Below are positions 6,745 through 15,694 of a DNA stretch of 19,231 bases, one piece after another. The notes below the pieces were generated by a model. That model searched no databases. It was not told where the DNA came from and saw only the letters and a list, made by a program, of their open reading frames with translations. The DNA is taken from assembly GCA_027066725.1 (NCBI GenBank), contig JAMONC010000014.1, positions 1 through 19,231 of the forward strand, in the 5' to 3' direction. Within the stretch, counting starts at the first letter, position 1; each line of letters opens with the position of its first letter. The stretch comes from Desulfobacterales bacterium (GTDB lineage: Bacteria; Desulfobacterota; Dissulfuribacteria; Dissulfuribacterales; JAMONC01). The translations under genes and the position numbers were made by a program.

Positions 6745-8508
6745 ATGAAACTTGACCCAACCAAAATGAAGGATTGGCAGATTGCAGAGGCTGCTGAAGA
6801 ACACATGAAAACTGTATATCAATTGGGGGAGGAGCTAGGCCTTGAAAAAGAAGAGCTTCTTCCTTATGGACATTATGTAGCAAAGATAGATTACACAAAG
6901 GTTTTAAATAGGCTTAAGGATCGCCCAAATGGTAAGTATATAGATGTTACTGCTATTACTCCAACACCACTTGGAGAAGGCAAAAGTACATCTGCAGTAG
7001 GACTGATAGAGGGTTTAGGAAAAAGGGGTAAAAGAGTATTAGGAGCACTTCGTCAGCCTTCAGGAGGACCCACCTTTAATATAAAGGGAAGTGCTGCTGG
7101 GGGAGGACTTGCACAGTTAATTCCTCTTGCAAAGTTTTCTTTAGGTCTCACAGGTGATATTAATGCTATTATGAATGCTCATAATCTTGGTATGGTAGCT
7201 CTAACTGCAAGAATGCAGCATGAGTCTAATTATACAGATGAACAACTTGCCCAACGTGGGCTAAAAAGAATTAATGTCCATCCAAAAAGTGTAGAATTTA
7301 AGTGGGTTATAGATTTTTGTGCACAGGCACTTAGGAATATAACAATAGGTATAGGCGGCCGTATGGATGGCTTTACCATGCAAAGTGGTTTTAATATAGC
7401 TGTTAGCTCGGAGATAATGGCAATCTTAGCTGTTGCAACAGACCTAAAAGATCTGAGAGAAAGAATTGGTAGGATTGTCCTTGCCTATGATCGCACAGGG
7501 AAACCAATTACAACAGAAGATCTTGAGGTTGCAGGTGCTATGACTGCATGGATGGTAGAGGCTATAAATCCAAATCTCATGCAGACAATTGAAGGACAGC
7601 CTTGTCTTATTCATGCAGGTCCATTTGCAAATATTGCTATTGGACAGTCTTCAATTATTGCAGATAAAGTTGGATTAAAACTTACTGATTATCTTGTTAC
7701 AGAAAGTGGTTTTGGTGCAGATATTGGATTTGAAAAGTTCTGGAATCTAAAATGTCGTTTTAGTGGTTTAAAGCCTAATTGCGCAGTTGTTGTTGCAACT
7801 ATAAGGGCACTTAAATGTCATGGTGGAGCACCAATTCCTCGGCCAGGAAGACCTCTTCCAGAGGAGTATATGAAAGAAAATGTAGAATGGGTAGAAAAGG
7901 GCTGTGAAAATCTACTTCATCATATAGAGACAGTTAAAAAGGCAGGTATTAATCCTGTGGTATGTATTAATTCCTTCTATACTGATACAAAAGATGAGAT
8001 TAATGCAGTAAGAAGACTTTGTGAGCAGGCTGGTGCAAGGGTTGCTGTATCTGAACATTGGCTGAAAGGTGGTGAAGGAGCTTTGGAATTTGCAGATGCA
8101 GTAATTGATGCATGTGAAGAAGAGAACAACTTTAAATTCTTATATGATCTTGATGTACCTTTAAGAGAGAGGATTGAACTTATTACAAAGGAAGTTTATG
8201 GTGGAGATGGTGTAACATATACTCCAGAGGCACTAGCCAAGGCAAAGGCAATTGAACAAGATGAGGAGCTGTCTAAGCTTGGTACCTGTATGGTAAAAAC
8301 TCATTTGAGTCTTTCTGATGATCCCAATAAAAAAGGTGTACCAAAAGGCTGGAAACTTCATGTTCGTGATATTCTAACTTACAAGGGAGCAGGATTTGTT
8401 GTTCCTGTTGCTGGTGCAATAAGTCTTATGCCTGGAACTTGTTCTGATCCTGCATACAGAAGAATAGATGTGGACGTGGAGACAGGTAAAGTAAAAGGTT
8501 TATTCTAA
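6745..8508 (+). CDS. fhs: Formate-tetrahydrofolate ligase
   Basis: The enzyme joins formate to tetrahydrofolate using ATP, giving 10-formyl-THF, the entry step of the methyl branch of the Wood-Ljungdahl pathway; run backwards it can yield ATP and formate. At 587 residues it is somewhat longer than the usual 555-560. The family P-loop is seen as TPTPLGEGKST (about 72-82), followed by the RQPSGGPTFNIKGSAAGGG motif (about 104-122), and later by the C-terminal motifs KGWKLHVRDI and GAISLMPGTCSDPAY. The start is supported by AAAGGGAGG 8 bases before the ATG. It is the first gene of the C1 block and is followed by its own terminator-like hairpin, so it may be transcribed separately from folD. Confidence 0.97.
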   Translation: MKLDPTKMKDWQIAEAAEEHMKTVYQLGEELGLEKEELLPYGHYVAKIDYTKVLNRLKDRPNGKYIDVTAITPTPLGEGKSTSAVGLIEGLGKRGKRVLGALRQPSGGPTFNIKGSAAGGGLAQLIPLAKFSLGLTGDINAIMNAHNLGMVALTARMQHESNYTDEQLAQRGLKRINVHPKSVEFKWVIDFCAQALRNITIGIGGRMDGFTMQSGFNIAVSSEIMAILAVATDLKDLRERIGRIVLAYDRTGKPITTEDLEVAGAMTAWMVEAINPNLMQTIEGQPCLIHAGPFANIAIGQSSIIADKVGLKLTDYLVTESGFGADIGFEKFWNLKCRFSGLKPNCAVVVATIRALKCHGGAPIPRPGRPLPEEYMKENVEWVEKGCENLLHHIETVKKAGINPVVCINSFYTDTKDEINAVRRLCEQAGARVAVSEHWLKGGEGALEFADAVIDACEEENNFKFLYDLDVPLRERIELITKEVYGGDGVTYTPEALAKAKAIEQDEELSKLGTCMVKTHLSLSDDPNKKGVPKGWKLHVRDILTYKGAGFVVPVAGAISLMPGTCSDPAYRRIDVDVETGKVKGLF

Positions 8509-8527
8509 AAAGTTGATGATAAATTCC

Positions 8528-8558
8528 CCGCCTATGGGGAAAAATTCCTCATAGGCGG
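8528..8558 (+). terminator. Strong hairpin downstream of fhs, probable terminator
   Basis: A 14-bp stem pairs CCGCCTATG (8528-8536) with CATAGGCGG (8550-8558) and GGAA with TTCC inside, with one G-T pair and an AAA loop. A T-rich stretch (TAATTTTT) follows only after about 8 bases, so termination may be partial. A shorter competing hairpin, TTCCCC / GGGGAA (8524-8541), shares bases with it. Confidence 0.65.
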
Positions 8559-8665
8559 TTAGTTGTAATTTTTATGTTAATAGTAACACTCTCTTTTATA
8601 TAAAAAGATACATTTTTTTCAAAAAATAAGTAATTTTTTTAGAATAATTTTTATTCAATTTTTAT

Positions 8666-8682
8666 TTGGCATATTTTTAGCT
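8666..8682 (+). promoter_or_regulatory. Sigma-54-like promoter upstream of folD
   Basis: TTGGCATATTTTTAGCT has a complete -24 TTGGCA and a GC at exactly the -12 distance (12 bases from the first G of GG), with TAGC in place of TTGC. It shares TTGGCATA with the candidate in front of glnB. The predicted start near 8693 would leave a leader of about 115 bases. A weak -10-like TATAGA also lies at 8693-8698, so ordinary sigma-70 use is an alternative. Confidence 0.35.
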
Positions 8683-8705
8683 TTAGCTAAAATATAGATA
8701 AAAAG

Positions 8706-8774
8706 GCACCCTTATATTTAGGTTACTAGGCTGGGGTTCGGTTTCTTTTTAATAAAAAAATTTAGAAGGGGTGC
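8706..8774 (+). promoter_or_regulatory. Long-range stem in the folD leader
   Basis: GCACCC (8706-8711) can pair with GGGTGC (8769-8774), extendable by TT / AA with one bulged G. The stem would enclose about 57 bases that contain no further strong pairing. The RBS (GGAGAGGGGAG) and folD start lie just beyond. No known RNA family was recognised. Confidence 0.25.
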
Positions 8775-8807
8775 ATTTTTACCCTAAATTTTTAGGAGAG
8801 GGGAGAT

Positions 8808-9695
8808 ATGTCTGCAAAAATTATAAGTGGCAAGGAAATAGCTCAGCAGATACGAGAAGAACTTAAAAAAGAAGTAGAAGAAATGAAAGCCTCCTATGGT
8901 ATTACTCCAGGGCTTGTAACTATTTTAGTAGGAGAAAATCCGGCTTCAGTCTCTTATGTAACAGCTAAACAACGCACAGCACATGAGCTTGGTTTTTATT
9001 CTGTTCAGGATAATCAACCAGAAGATATTTCTGAGGAAGCCCTATTAGAGTTAATAGATAAATATAACAAGGACGAAAAAATTCATGGTATTCTGGTACA
9101 ACTTCCTCTTCCTAAACACATAGACGAATCCAAGGTTATTTATGCAATAGATCCAAATAAAGATGTAGATGGCTTTCATCCTGTTAATGTTGGTAAAATG
9201 GTTATTGGTGAACCATGTTTTCTGCCTTGTACTCCTCACGGGATTTTAGAGATGCTTATTCGTTCTGGAATTGAAACAAGTGGTGCTGAAGTTGTTGTTG
9301 TTGGAAGAAGCAATATTGTTGGAAAACCAATTGCTAATCTTATGCTTCAAAAAAGAGAAGGTGGAAATGCTACGGTAACGATATGTCATACCCGTACAAA
9401 AGACATGGCTTTTCATACTAAGAGGGCGGATATTTTAATTGTTGCGGCAGGAAGACCAAAGGTTATTACTGCAGATATGGTAAAAGAGGGTGTTGTTGTT
9501 ATTGATGTGGGGGTAAATAGAATTGGTAAGACTCCTGAAGGTAAAGCGATTTTATGTGGTGATGTTGATTTTGATGCAGTTAAAGAAAAGGCTTCTGCTA
9601 TTACTCCTGTTCCTGGTGGAGTTGGCCCAATGACAATTACTATGCTTATGAAAAATACTGTTCAGGCAGCAAGGCAAACTATAGAAAAATCTTAA
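8808..9695 (+). CDS. folD: Bifunctional methylene-THF dehydrogenase / methenyl-THF cyclohydrolase
   Basis: FolD converts 10-formyl-THF to methenyl-THF and then reduces it to methylene-THF, the middle of the methyl branch. The 295-residue length is typical. Catalytic residues are present: Y50 and K54 in SYVTAKQR, Q98 in VQLPLP and D121 in KDVDGFHP. The cofactor-binding Rossmann motif GRSNIVGKP (about 166-174) and the C-terminal TPVPGGVGPMT motif are intact. Whether it uses NADH or NADPH cannot be told from this. The start is set by a strong GAGAGGGGAG just upstream. It lies between fhs and cooS; only 93 bases separate it from cooS, which suggests cotranscription onward. Confidence 0.97.
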   Translation: MSAKIISGKEIAQQIREELKKEVEEMKASYGITPGLVTILVGENPASVSYVTAKQRTAHELGFYSVQDNQPEDISEEALLELIDKYNKDEKIHGILVQLPLPKHIDESKVIYAIDPNKDVDGFHPVNVGKMVIGEPCFLPCTPHGILEMLIRSGIETSGAEVVVVGRSNIVGKPIANLMLQKREGGNATVTICHTRTKDMAFHTKRADILIVAAGRPKVITADMVKEGVVVIDVGVNRIGKTPEGKAILCGDVDFDAVKEKASAITPVPGGVGPMTITMLMKNTVQAARQTIEKS

Positions 9696-9788
9696 TCTAC
9701 TATGTTGCTAGTTATGTTAAAATAATTTTATAGGGTCTTTGGGTTTTTGTAATAAAGTATACTAAATAAATTTTGGAGAACGATTTTT

Positions 9789-11765
9789 ATGGATACAAGC
9801 AAACGCTTTGATAAAAAAGAGGCTTGTCCGAGTATACAGTGTGAAGCAAACAGGGCAGTTCTTTGTAATTCTTGTGCACAAGGTGTTATAACTGCTGCAC
9901 ATCGTGTAGAGATGCGTCCTGCAGAGCCATGCCTTTTCGGGAAAAAGGGACTTTGTTGTCGTATTTGTAATATGGGTCCCTGTCAAATAATTGAAGGTGT
10001 TGATGCAATGCAGGGCGTATGTGGAGCAGATGCAGCTACTGTAAGTGCTAGGAACTTTTGTCGTATGGTAGCTGGTGGTGCCTCTGCTCACATGGACCAT
10101 GGTAGAGGGGTTGTGCTTGCCTTCTTAGAGACTGCTAGAGGTGAGACCCCTTATGAGATAAAAGATGAAAGAAAGCTTCAGCAAACTGCAAGGCGTATAG
10201 GAATTGATCCTACAGATAAAGCCAAGGAAGATCTTGCAATAGAGGTAGGAGAAAAGCTTTTATCCGAATTCGGACAACAAATAGGTCGTATTTCTTTTAC
10301 AAAGCGTGCGCCTAAACCAAGACAGGAGATTTGGGAAACAACAGGGGTAATGCCTCGTGGTGTTGATCGTGAAGTTGTTGAGATAATGCACAGAACTCAT
10401 ATAGGTGTTGATCAACACCATGAAAATCTACTTTTGCAGGCAGCAAGGTGTTCCTTAGCAGATGGCTGGGGTGCCTCTATGATGGCAACCGAACTATCTG
10501 ATATTATGTTTGGTACCCCTGTACCTATAAGAACAAAGGTCAACATAGGTGTTCTTAAAAAAGATGAAGTTAATATAACTGTTCATGGACATGAGCCTGT
10601 TTTGGCAGAGGCCCTTGCTATGGCAGCTAATGACCCTGAGGTTATAAAAGAGGCCAAAAAAGTAGGGGCAAAGGGTATTAATTTAACTGGTGTTTGCTGT
10701 ACAGGAAATGAGATATTAATGCGTCACGGTATTCCTATTGCTGGAAGCTTTATTCAGCAAGAGGTTGTGCTTGCAACAGGTGCTGTTGAGGCAATGGTAG
10801 TAGATGTTCAGTGTATTATGCAAGGAGTTAGCCCTGTTGCAGGTATGTATCATACAGAGTTAATTACTACTTCTGAAAGAGCAAAAATTCCTGGCGCAAC
10901 ACATATAGAATTTCATGAGGATAGAGCTCTTGAAGTTGCAAAAGAGATAGTTCTTAGAGCAATAAAACGTTATCCTGAAAGAGGTAAATATTTTATACCT
11001 GTTCATCAGATGGATGTTGTTGCAGGTTTTAGTCATGAGACTATTAACTATATCTTAGGTGGTAGGTTTAGGGCATCTTATAAGCCCTTAAATGACAATA
11101 TTATAAATGGGCGTATAAAAGGTGTGGCTGCTATTGTTGGTTGTGATAACTATCGAGTAAAAAGTGAGATTCAGGTTGAGCTTGCAAAAGAGCTTATTGC
11201 AAACAATGTATTGGTATTGGTTACTGGTTGTGCTGCTACTGCAATGGGAAGAGCAGGGCTTCTTTCGCCTGAATCAATGGAACTTGCAGGAGATGGGCTT
11301 AAAGAGGTTCTTGAGGCAGTTGGTTGTCCACCAGTATTACATATGGGTTCTTGTGTTGATAATAGTAGAATCTTAATTGCTGCTACTCAGATGGTTGCAA
11401 CAGGAGGATTAGGGCAAGATATTAGTGAACTTCCTGTTGCAGGTTGTGCTCCTCAGTGGATGAGTGAAAAGGCTATATCAATTGGACAATATTTCGTAAC
11501 AAGTGGTGTTTATGTTGTGTTTGGACCTGGCTTCCCCACAATTGGCTCTACTAAGACTACAGAATTTTGCTTTAAAGGTATGGAGAAATTATTTGGTGGT
11601 AAATGGGATGTTGCAGATGGACCAAATGAATTTGCAAACAAGATGATAGATCATATAAATCAGAAACGTGCAGCCCTTGGTCTTGATAAGAAGAAAGAGA
11701 GAATCCTCTTTGATATGGCTATGAGGCGTGAGCTTGATACAAGTGCTGAGCATCATGAGGTTTAG
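9789..11765 (+). CDS. cooS: Anaerobic Ni-Fe carbon monoxide dehydrogenase, catalytic subunit
   Basis: CooS/AcsA interconverts CO and CO2 at a [Ni-4Fe-4S] C-cluster and is the carbonyl-branch enzyme. The 658-residue length fits the family. The D- and B-cluster cysteines are seen in PAEPCLFGKKGLCCRICNMGPC and the following GVCGAD. The C-cluster ligands can be matched one by one: H268 (HGHEP), C304 (VCCTGNE), the cysteine of VDVQC, VGCDN, VTGCAATAMG and MGSCVDNSR, plus the catalytic lysine in MSEKAISIG. An extra cysteine-rich N-terminus (CPSIQC, CNSC, residues about 14-36) precedes the D-cluster. The RBS GGAG lies 10 bases before the ATG. No acetyl-CoA synthase, CooF or CooC gene is in the window, so the electron acceptor is not evident; hdrA follows by 46 bases. 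Confidence 0.97.
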   Translation: MDTSKRFDKKEACPSIQCEANRAVLCNSCAQGVITAAHRVEMRPAEPCLFGKKGLCCRICNMGPCQIIEGVDAMQGVCGADAATVSARNFCRMVAGGASAHMDHGRGVVLAFLETARGETPYEIKDERKLQQTARRIGIDPTDKAKEDLAIEVGEKLLSEFGQQIGRISFTKRAPKPRQEIWETTGVMPRGVDREVVEIMHRTHIGVDQHHENLLLQAARCSLADGWGASMMATELSDIMFGTPVPIRTKVNIGVLKKDEVNITVHGHEPVLAEALAMAANDPEVIKEAKKVGAKGINLTGVCCTGNEILMRHGIPIAGSFIQQEVVLATGAVEAMVVDVQCIMQGVSPVAGMYHTELITTSERAKIPGATHIEFHEDRALEVAKEIVLRAIKRYPERGKYFIPVHQMDVVAGFSHETINYILGGRFRASYKPLNDNIINGRIKGVAAIVGCDNYRVKSEIQVELAKELIANNVLVLVTGCAATAMGRAGLLSPESMELAGDGLKEVLEAVGCPPVLHMGSCVDNSRILIAATQMVATGGLGQDISELPVAGCAPQWMSEKAISIGQYFVTSGVYVVFGPGFPTIGSTKTTEFCFKGMEKLFGGKWDVADGPNEFANKMIDHINQKRAALGLDKKKERILFDMAMRRELDTSAEHHEV

Positions 11766-11811
11766 TAATTTTTAATTTTTTAACAATAAAAGGTGTATTA
11801 GGAGTAATAAG

Positions 11812-14800
11812 ATGGCTAAAAGCGGTGCAGTATTGGTCTTGGGCGGAGGGGTTTGCGGCGTTCAAGCTGCATTAGATCTTTCTGAACTGGGTTATTACGT
11901 ATACCTGGTTGAAAAGAAAGCCTCTATTGGCGGGGTAATGGCCCAGCTTGATAAGACCTTTCCGACCAATGACTGTTCGTTGTGAATTTTGGCACCGAAA
12001 TTAGTTGAGGCCGGTCGGTCTCCAAATATAGAGATTCTTACAAATGCCAGACTTGAAGCCCTTGAAGGGAAGCCTGGTAATTTTGTTGCTAAGGTTTATC
12101 AAGAACCTCGCTATATAGATGAAGATAAATGCACTGCGTGTGGTACATGCACTATGTATTGTCCTGTGCCTGTTGTAGATCTATATAATGAAAGATTAAA
12201 TGTTACTAGGGCACCTCATATAGATTATGCCCAGGCTATACCTTCATGCTTTTATATAGATGCAAAGGCATGTTTGAGAGTGAACCATGAGGTTTGTAAT
12301 CTTTGTGCTCAAACATGTATTGCAGGAGCCATAGATTTTACCCAAAAACCTAAACACCTTGAGTTAGAAATAGGAGCGGTAGTTTTATCTCCTGGGTTTG
12401 GGCGTATTAGCCATGAGGTTCTTGAGCGCTTTGGTTATGGTAGATATCCAGATGTATTAACTAGCATGGAATTTGAACGCCTTACTTGTGCATCTGGTCC
12501 AAGTGAAGGACATATTATAAGACTTTCTGATCATAAGCCTCCTAAAAAGATTGCATTTTTACAATGTATTGGTTCAAGGGATGAGACCTGTGGCAATGGT
12601 TATTGTTCCTCTGTATGTTGTATGTATGCATTTAAGGAGGCTTCTGTAGCCAAGGAGCACGAGCCGGACCTTGATATTGCTCTTTTCTTTATGGATATTC
12701 GCACCCAAGGGAAGGGTTTTGATCTTTCTAGAGAGCAAGCCACTAAAAAGTATGGATTTAGGGTTATAAGGGCAAGGGTTCCAAAGGTAGATCAAGTAGA
12801 GGGAAAACTTCTTTTAACATGGACAGAGGAAGATGGTACCCCGAAGAGTGAATTTTTTGATATGGTAGTTCTATCAATAGGACTTGAGTCTCCTGAAGAT
12901 GCCAAAGAGATTGCTGAGATTGCTGGAATTGAACTTAATAAGTTTAATTTTTGTAAAACTTCTATTGCATCTCCTCTTAATACTACAAGAGATGGAATTT
13001 TTGTTGCAGGGGCGTTTCAAGGGCCAAAGGACATTCCAGAAAGTGTTACTCAAGCCTCTGGTGTCGCTGCACTTGCATCTGAGGTATTAGGAGACAGTCG
13101 TGGCACAAAAACTATTACCATTACATATCCAGAGGAAAATCAAGAACTTTTAAAGCTTCCTCCAAGAATTGGGGTTTTTGTATGCCACTGTGGTGTAAAT
13201 ATAGCAGGAGTAATTGATGTGAAAAGTGTTGCAGAATATGCTGCAACACTTCCTGATGTAGTTTTAAGTGAGACTACGCTTTATTCTTGTTCTCAAGATG
13301 CACTTAGAACAATTGCTGAAAAGATAAAAGAAAACCAGTTAAATAGGGTGGTAATCGCAGCGTGTTCACCAAGGACTCATGAGCCTTTATTTAAAGAAAC
13401 ACTTCGTTCTATTGGTGTTAATGCTGCCTTTATTGAAATGGCAAATATTAGGGATCAATGTGCATGGGTTCACTCTAAAGAGCCTGAGGCTGCCACAGAA
13501 AAGGCGAAAGACCTTGTAAGAATGGCAGTGTCAAAGGCAAGGCTACTTGAACCTTTGTATGAGACTGAGGTTGATGTTACACCACGAGCCCTTGTTATAG
13601 GTGGTGGTGTTTCTGGTATGAGTGCTGCTATTTCAATAGCAGATCAAGGTTATGAGTGTATTTTAATTGAAAAGACAGATACTCTTGGTGGTATTGCAAA
13701 TAAACTTTCTTTTACACTAACGGGTGAAGATCCCAAAAAGATAGTAAAAGAGCTTGTAAACAGAGTAAAAAAACATCCCAAAATAACACTTTATACAAAT
13801 GCTACATTAAAGAACCTTTCAGGTTATATTGGTAACTTTATAAGTACGATTGATCATGCAGGAGAAGAGATTCAGGTAGAACATGGGGTTACTATCATTG
13901 CTACGGGTGGAAGGCCTTATGAACCAAAGGATTACTTATATGGTCAAAGCAATAGGGTTATAACTCAGCTTGAACTTGAAGAAAAACTTAAAAAGGGTAA
14001 GTCCTCCTTAAAGAATATTAACACAGTAGTAATGATTCAATGTGTTGGTTCAAGGGGGGATGACCAAAACTACTGTAGCAAGGTCTGCTGTATGCAGGCA
14101 GTTAAAAATGCACTTAAACTTAAAGAGTTAAAGCCTTCTATTAAAATATATGTCTTTTATCGAGATATGAGAACCTATGGTTTCTCTGAAGCCTTTTATA
14201 GAGAGGCAAGAGAAAAAGGTGTTATCTTTTTAAGATATGAGCCAGATAGACGCCCTGAAGTAATCAAAAGTGGACGCGGAATAAAAGTAAAAGCCTTTGA
14301 TAGAATCTCTCAGATGGATATAGAGATACCTGCCTCTTTAGTAGTTCTCTCTGTTGGTATTTCTCCATCTGAGGACAATGATAAGATTTCAAAGATTGTA
14401 AAGACTCCAATTACTCAAGATGGATTTTTCTTAGAGGCACACGCAAAATTAAGACCTGTAGAAGTTGCGGTAGATGGTGTATTTATATGCGGTCTTTCTC
14501 ATGGACCCAAAGGAATAGATGAATGTATTGCTCAAGCAAAAGCTGCTGCTTCAAAGGCTGTAATTCCTCTTTCAAAAGGCAAGGTATCTGTTGAGCCAAT
14601 AGTATCTAGAATTGATAAAGACAAGTGCATCGGTTGCGGTATATGTGTAAGTCTTTGTCCTTATAATGCAATACAGATGGTTAAAGTTGGTAAAAGACGT
14701 AAGGCAGAAACCATATCAGCTTCTTGTAAGGGCTGTGGTATATGTGCTTCTCATTGTCCTGTTCTTGCAATTAGTATGGGTGGCTTTACAGATGAACAGA

Positions 14801-14907
14801 TATTTTCTCAAATACATGCCTTTGCTGAATCTTATTTAGGAACACAACAAAAAGATTCTCAAGAGAAGAAGCAAGAACAAGAAGGGGAACAAGAAAATAA
14901 GGAGTAA
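11812..14907 (+). CDS. hdrA: Selenocysteine-containing double HdrA (heterodisulfide reductase subunit A-like, flavin / FeS)
   Basis: HdrA is the FAD and iron-sulfur subunit that carries out flavin-based electron bifurcation. The gene reads from an ATG with GGAG 7 bases upstream, through an in-frame TGA at codon 58 (11983-11985), to TAA, giving 1031 residues. Codons 1-57 hold the first FAD-binding motif (LGGGVCG, then VEKKASIGG) and end PTNDCSL; after the TGA comes ILAPKLVEAG, so the family motif NDCSxC is here NDCSLU. The first half has FeS motifs at C107/C110/C113/C117, C154/C162/C165/C169 and C252...C265/C269/C270. The second half repeats the HdrA plan: CHC at 458-460, FAD motif GGGVSG at 597, C744...C755/C759/C760, and two ferredoxin clusters (C939-C949, C972-C982). 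It ends in a Glu/Gln/Lys-rich tail. The two halves suggest a fused or duplicated HdrA. An annotation starting after the TGA would lose the first FAD motif. Confidence 0.93.
12005..12025 (+). promoter_or_regulatory. Bacterial SECIS hairpin inside hdrA
   Basis: Starting 19 bases after the TGA, GAGGCC (12007-12012) pairs with GGTCTC (12017-12022; one G-T pair) around the loop GGTC. Two more T-A pairs extend the stem past a single bulged C at 12023. A short stem with a G-G-U apical loop about 27 bases from the UGA is the form bound by SelB in bacterial selenoprotein mRNAs such as fdhF. The hairpin lies within the coding sequence, as is required in bacteria. Confidence 0.85.
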
Positions 14908-14910
14908 ATA

Positions 14911-15675
14911 ATGAGTGAAGGCTTTAATCCAAGGATCCTTGGTATATTTTGTAATTGGTGTTGCTATGCAGCAGCAGATTCTGCGGGTGTCTCAAGGTAT
15001 CAATATCCTCCTAACGTACGTGTTATAAGGGTAATGTGTACAGGTAGGATTGATACACGGTTTATATTAGAGGCATTTAGACTCCAAGCAGATGGGGTTT
15101 TTATTGGTGGATGTCATTTAGGTGAGTGTCATTATCAAACAGGAAATTATGAAGCACTTATTATGGCTGAGCTTACTAGGCAGGTTTTAAAAGATTGCGG
15201 AGTAAGACCAGATAGAATGGCATTAGAGTGGGCATCTGCTGCTGAAGGTCCACGTTATGTGGAGCTCATTACTAATTATACAAATAAGATAAAAGGCTAT
15301 GGTGAGCTTGGTTCTTTAGAAGATGAAGATCCAAAGCCCCTTATAGTAAGACACTTAACTGCTGCTGTTAAAGCTGCAGAAAATATGAAGGTAAGAAGTG
15401 CCTTTGGCAATGTTGCCAAAAAGCTTCACAAGGAGTGGGATTATAGTCCTGATCGTATATCTAAAGAAGTGGCAGAGAAGGTAATGCCTGCATTTAGGAG
15501 GCAAAGACTTATTGAGGAAACAAAGCTCCTTGTTAAGGATAAAGAGCTACTGACCAACAAGGAGCTTATAAAGGAATTAAGTATCTCAGATGAGGAATTT
15601 GATGCGATTATAAAAGCACTTTCAAAGCTAAAGGGGATCTCAATTGAAGAGGGCATTATAAAGCTAGCCTCTTAA
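14911..15675 (+). CDS. mvhD: MvhD/FlpD-like [2Fe-2S] subunit with a C-terminal extension
   Basis: MvhD passes electrons between an electron-donating enzyme and HdrA through a [2Fe-2S] cluster. Residues 1-145 form the domain, with cysteines at C14, C17 and C18 (FCNWCC), C43 (MCTGR), C68 and C73 (GGCHLGEC), and the GNYEALI motif after it. The 254-residue length exceeds the usual 130-150: a linker (about 135-155) leads to a helical, charged C-terminal extension of about 100 residues that I do not recognise. The AAGGAG before the ATG lies inside the end of hdrA; the gene starts 3 bases after the hdrA stop, so it is translationally close-coupled. It is the probable electron-input partner of the selenocysteine HdrA. 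Confidence 0.9.
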   Translation: MSEGFNPRILGIFCNWCCYAAADSAGVSRYQYPPNVRVIRVMCTGRIDTRFILEAFRLQADGVFIGGCHLGECHYQTGNYEALIMAELTRQVLKDCGVRPDRMALEWASAAEGPRYVELITNYTNKIKGYGELGSLEDEDPKPLIVRHLTAAVKAAENMKVRSAFGNVAKKLHKEWDYSPDRISKEVAEKVMPAFRRQRLIEETKLLVKDKELLTNKELIKELSISDEEFDAIIKALSKLKGISIEEGIIKLAS

Positions 15676-15694
15676 GGCAGTAAGGGTGTTAAAA

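Noticed and set aside
2044..8717. GCACCCTTA-N-ATT word shared by the amt 3' region and the folD leader
   Set aside because: Only about 13 bases match and the surrounding structures differ; chance similarity in AT-rich DNA cannot be excluded.
11989..14907. hdrA beginning at the TTG after the TGA
   Set aside because: There is no RBS before it, and the upstream in-frame sequence encodes the missing FAD motif with its own RBS.
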